Part shown: positions 61,392 through 64,000 of the stretch, piece by piece
Numbering within the stretch: the first letter of the stretch is position 1
Layout: each line of letters begins with the position of its first letter
Source: Niastella yeongjuensis
GTDB lineage: Bacteria; Bacteroidota; Bacteroidia; Chitinophagales; Chitinophagaceae
Direction: 5' to 3'
Length of the DNA stretch: 64,000 bases
NCBI RefSeq assembly: GCF_900110245.1
Contig: NZ_FOCZ01000002.1
Coordinates: 62,001-126,000 of the forward strand
Translations under genes and position numbers: made by a program
Notes under the pieces: model-generated
Seen by the model: the letters and a program-made list of their open reading frames with translations, nothing else
Told to the model about the DNA's origin: nothing
Database searches by the model: none

Positions 61392-62084
61392 ATGTCAGCA
61401 TCCGGTTCAGAGATAAAGGTAGCAGTAGACGCCATTGTATTCGGATATTCCAAAAACGAAGGCGTGTCCATTCTGCTGATTCAGCGGAAATATCCCCCAT
61501 TTAAAAATATGTGGGCTATACCGGGAGGCTTTGTACTGCCCGATGAGTCCCTGGAAGAAGCGGTGCGCCGGGAACTGGTGGAAGAAACGGGCATAGGGGT
61601 AAATTACCTGGAACAGCTGTATACATTCGGGGAACCGGACCGGGACCCCCGTAAACGGGTGATCTCCATTGCCTATTTTGCCCTGGTTAAAAGCGCCCAG
61701 TTTCAGCAGTTAAAGGCCAGTACCGATGCCGAGAATGCGCAATGGTTCAATTTTAAGAACCTGCCCTCGCTGGCTTTTGATCATAAGAAGATCCTGAACC
61801 TGGCCATTGAACGGGTACGTACCAAGATCCGCTATCAGCCTATTGGTTTTGAATTGCTCGATCGTAAATTCCCGTTTTCCGACCTCGAAAAACTATACAT
61901 TACCCTGCTCGACCGTGATATAGACCGCCGTAACTTCTCCAAGAAAATGCTGGCCCTGGGCATACTCGATGAAACCAATGAGTATGCGAAAAGCGAAGGC
62001 AAGGGCCGCCCCAGCAAAATGTACCAGTTCAATAAAAAACGCTACCAGGAACTGGTGAAGGAAGGGATCAATTTTGAGATCTAG
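61392..62084 (+). CDS. nrtR: NrtR-type Nudix-related transcriptional regulator
   Basis: A 230-residue protein with an N-terminal Nudix domain and a C-terminal winged helix. The Nudix box is complete: GFVLPDESLEEAVRRELVEETGI (G-x5-E-x7-REL-x-EE-x-G-I). The C-terminal part has the NrtR winged helix (RKFPFSDLEKLYITLLDRDIDRRNFSKKMLALGIL...GRPSKMYQFNKKRYQELV). NrtR proteins bind ADP-ribose or related NAD metabolites and repress NAD salvage genes. The intact Nudix box suggests it may keep hydrolase activity, unlike many family members. The nadM-nadV operon follows 195 bases downstream, with candidate operators. Confidence 0.9.
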   Translation: MSASGSEIKVAVDAIVFGYSKNEGVSILLIQRKYPPFKNMWAIPGGFVLPDESLEEAVRRELVEETGIGVNYLEQLYTFGEPDRDPRKRVISIAYFALVKSAQFQQLKASTDAENAQWFNFKNLPSLAFDHKKILNLAIERVRTKIRYQPIGFELLDRKFPFSDLEKLYITLLDRDIDRRNFSKKMLALGILDETNEYAKSEGKGRPSKMYQFNKKRYQELVKEGINFEI

Positions 62085-62203
62085 GAATTATTAAAAAATG
62101 TTTAAGGGCTTGCAGGTTGACCGGCTGTAAGCTATATTACCGCAGCATCTTTTATAAATAGTTGTATGCATGCCCCTTTATGCCCCACTAATGGAGTTAA
62201 TTT

Positions 62204-62280
62204 ATTTTGCGTGTATTAGACGCAAAATATTTGGAGATTCCAGATCTGCGACATAAATTTGCGTATAAATAACGCAAAAT
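62204..62280 (+). promoter_or_regulatory. nadM promoter with two 25-bp palindromic operators
   Basis: A textbook Bacteroidota promoter TTTG (62230-62233), 20 bases and TAAATTTG (62254-62261) sits in front of nadM. Palindrome 1 ATTTTGCGT-N7-ACGCAAAAT (62204-62228) lies just upstream of the -33; palindrome 2 AATTTGCGT-N7-ACGCAAAAT (62256-62280) overlaps the -7 element and the first two bases of the ATG at 62279. Both have the same arms and the same seven-base spacer, with centres 52 bases apart. Binding of NrtR, encoded just upstream, would block transcription. Confidence 0.75.
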
Positions 62281-63175
62281 GAAAGCAACTGGTGTTATTA
62301 TCGCAAGATTTCAGACCCCGTACCTCCACGATGGACACAAATATTTAATCGACGAAATTCGCTCGAAACACAATAAAGTTGTAGTAGTACTGGGCGTATC
62401 TCCGGTAAAAGGAAGCCGCCGCAATCCATTTGATTTTTATACCCGGGAAAGATTATTAAAACAATATGCCCCCGAGCTGATGGTACTGCCGCTGAGCGAC
62501 CATCCTTCAGATGAAACCTGGAGCAAAAACATCGATTCCCTGTTACAAAATACCTTCCCTTCAGAATCGTTTATATTGTACGGAAGCCGGGATAGCTTTA
62601 TGCCCTATTACAGCGGCCATTTACAGGTAGTAGCCCTGCCTGAATTTGGAGAACATTCAGCTACGGCTATTCGCAATGAGAACAGCGACAGGGTGCTTGA
62701 ATCAACAGATTTTAGAATGGGCATCAATTATGCTTTTCAGAATGCCTATTCAAAAGTGTACCCTACTGTTGATATAGCTGTACTGAAAGACGGAGATACC
62801 CAGGTGTTATTAGGAAAAAAACACAATGCACCCCAATGGCGTTTTCCTGGTGGGTTTACTGATCCTACAGATGATAGTTACGAAGCCGCAGCCCGTCGTG
62901 AATTGCAGGAAGAATGTGGCGATCTGGAAGTAAATGCCATGCAATATATAGGTTCTGCCAAAATAGACGACTGGCGTTATCGCTCTGAAGAAGATAAGAT
63001 CATAACCCTGTTCTTTAAAACCCAATGGGTGTTCGGCCATCCAAAAGCAAATGATGACCTGAAAGAGCTGGGCTGGTTTCCGGTAAAAGAATTGCAGGCA
63101 ATGATGCAGCAGGGAACAATAGTGAAAGAACACCACATACTGGTAAACATTTTATTAAGTAACCTGGCCAAATAA
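62279..63175 (+). CDS. nadM: bifunctional NMN adenylyltransferase / Nudix hydrolase (NadM-Nudix)
   Basis: A 298-residue two-domain enzyme. The N-terminal NMN adenylyltransferase has RFQTPYLHDGHKYLI with the H-x-G-H motif (His17, His20) and a closing SATAIRNEN motif. It joins NMN and ATP to give NAD. The C-terminal Nudix domain has GGFTDPTDDSYEAAARRELQEECGD, a Nudix box with one extra residue in its first part; such domains hydrolyse ADP-ribose. It is arranged with nadV in the same direction 51 bases downstream and controlled by the palindromes upstream. Confidence 0.93.
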   Translation: MKATGVIIARFQTPYLHDGHKYLIDEIRSKHNKVVVVLGVSPVKGSRRNPFDFYTRERLLKQYAPELMVLPLSDHPSDETWSKNIDSLLQNTFPSESFILYGSRDSFMPYYSGHLQVVALPEFGEHSATAIRNENSDRVLESTDFRMGINYAFQNAYSKVYPTVDIAVLKDGDTQVLLGKKHNAPQWRFPGGFTDPTDDSYEAAARRELQEECGDLEVNAMQYIGSAKIDDWRYRSEEDKIITLFFKTQWVFGHPKANDDLKELGWFPVKELQAMMQQGTIVKEHHILVNILLSNLAK

Positions 63176-63226
63176 ACTTAACAGACCTTAAAACAACCTT
63201 GGATTACAATTTAAATTGGACATCGT

Positions 63227-64000
63227 ATGAAAACGCAAGAAAACTTTGTATTACTCGCCGACGCGTATAAATATTCTCACCATAAATTATACTATCCCGG
63301 AACCACCAAGATCTATTCTTATCTCGAAAGCCGGGGTGGACAATTTGACGAGACCACTTTCTTTGGATTACAATATTTTCTGAAATATTATTTGGAAGGC
63401 CAGGTGATCACCAAAGAAAAGATCGATGAAGCAGAAGGGTTTTTGACCCAGGTATTTGGCAGGACCGATGTATTTGATCGCAGTAAGTTCGATTACATTC
63501 TGGAAAAACACAATGGCCGGTTACCTATTCGAATAAGAGCGGTACCCGAAGGCACAGTAGTCCCTGTTAACAATGTGCTGATGACCATCGAGAATACCGA
63601 CCCGGAGTGTTTCTGGTTATCGAACTTTTTAGAAACCCTGTTGATGCAGGTTTGGTACCCCTGTACAGTAGCTACGGTATCAAGGGAAGTAAGAAAGATC
63701 GTAGAAGAATATTTTGAAGAAACCGCTTCAGAAGCAGCAAAAGCCGGTATTGACTTTGTGTTGAACGATTTTGGATTCCGGGGTGTAAGTTCTGTTGAAA
63801 GTGCCGGTTTGGGTGGGGCCGCACACCTTATCAGCTTCAGAGGTAGTGATACCCTGATGGGTAGTATGATGGCAAAAAGATATTACGATGCACAGAAAGT
63901 ATATGGGTTGTCAATACCAGCTACAGAACACTCGGTTTGTACCCTGTTGGGTGAAGAAGGTGAGCTGGAAGTATTCAAACACATTTTAAAAACGTTCCCT
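63227..64000 (+). CDS. nadV: nicotinamide phosphoribosyltransferase (NAMPT-like), 3' partial
   Basis: The first 258 residues of a nicotinamide phosphoribosyltransferase; the gene continues beyond the right edge. Recognisable segments: LLADAYKYSHHKLYYPGTTKIYSYLESRGG, FFGLQYFLKYYL, IRAVPEGTVVPVNNVLMTIENTDPECFWLSNFLETLLMQVWYP and LNDFGFRGVSSVESAGLGGAAHLISFRGSDTL, the catalytic and PRPP-binding region, and ATEHSV. It converts nicotinamide and PRPP to NMN, which NadM then turns into NAD. Same direction as nadM, so both form a salvage operon under the NrtR-like sites. Confidence 0.93.
   Translation, partial: MKTQENFVLLADAYKYSHHKLYYPGTTKIYSYLESRGGQFDETTFFGLQYFLKYYLEGQVITKEKIDEAEGFLTQVFGRTDVFDRSKFDYILEKHNGRLPIRIRAVPEGTVVPVNNVLMTIENTDPECFWLSNFLETLLMQVWYPCTVATVSREVRKIVEEYFEETASEAAKAGIDFVLNDFGFRGVSSVESAGLGGAAHLISFRGSDTLMGSMMAKRYYDAQKVYGLSIPATEHSVCTLLGEEGELEVFKHILKTFP

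Noticed and set aside
1-64000. CRISPR arrays, transposases, tRNA or rRNA genes
   Set aside because: No evenly spaced direct repeats with unique spacers, no transposase motifs with terminal inverted repeats, and no recognisable tRNA or rRNA sequence seen. Word-repeat tracts are degenerate and lack spacers.

Overview
The window looks like a chromosomal segment of a Bacteroidota bacterium, most likely Chitinophagaceae (Niastella/Chitinophaga-like). The reasons are a SusC/SusD pair, promoters fitting the Bacteroidota pattern TTTG-N19/20-TAnnTTTG, LytS/LytTR signalling, a GlxA-type AraC regulator, many lipobox lipoproteins and moderate GC content. I saw no tRNA, rRNA, CRISPR array, transposase or prophage gene. 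The sequence is cut at both ends: a WYL-domain protein on the left and a nicotinamide phosphoribosyltransferase on the right.

Layout. 1-2518: WYL protein and two unrecognised proteins. 2905-11271: a PUL-like operon (SusC, SusD, MFS transporter, FAD oxidoreductase, endonuclease/exonuclease/phosphatase protein) without any glycoside hydrolase. 11366-13924: an outer-membrane Omp85-like barrel with an unusual kinase-like N-terminal region. 14647-18191 (minus): a three-gene biotin-dependent acyl-CoA carboxylase. 18294-22480: GNAT enzyme, lone receiver, and a putative operon of an exported protein with LytS and LytTR partners. 22703-24755 (minus): pectinesterase and a secreted esterase, probably acting together on pectin. 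24926-30997: small membrane protein, frameshifted WG-repeat gene, pentameric ligand-gated-channel homologue, SRPBCC protein, L,D-transpeptidase, SWIB protein with a histone-H1-like tail, ArsR-type repressor. 31202-39703: GlxA regulator and several small enzymes (VOC, two DinB, aminotransferase, pirin, Dps), with a secreted CBM9-like protein and a PQQ-type dehydrogenase-cytochrome c lipoprotein. 39793-41067: unrecognised lipoprotein.

41355-56369 is the most striking part: ten plus-strand genes, several overlapping, forming two MoxR AAA+/VWA modules back to back. The first has MoxR, a protein with a VWA-like domain followed by a propeller-like region, and three associated proteins. The second has SWIM zinc finger, DUF5691, MoxR, DUF5682 and VWA/CoxE-like genes. 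From memory, such modules have been described computationally as MoxR-vWA-beta-propeller ternary systems and proposed to act in biological conflict; their biochemistry is largely unknown.

56487-59700 (minus) holds two overlapping lipoprotein genes. 59723-64000 is an NAD-metabolism locus. An NrtR-type Nudix regulator is divergent from a nucleotidyltransferase-like/SAM-methyltransferase fusion, and it is followed by NadM-Nudix and NadV. A strong promoter in front of nadM carries two 25-bp palindromes of identical architecture, the second running into the start codon, which are probably NrtR operators. Degenerate word-like repeat tracts occupy several intergenic spots, one of them inside the MoxR/VWA operon and one reaching into the pectinesterase stop codon.
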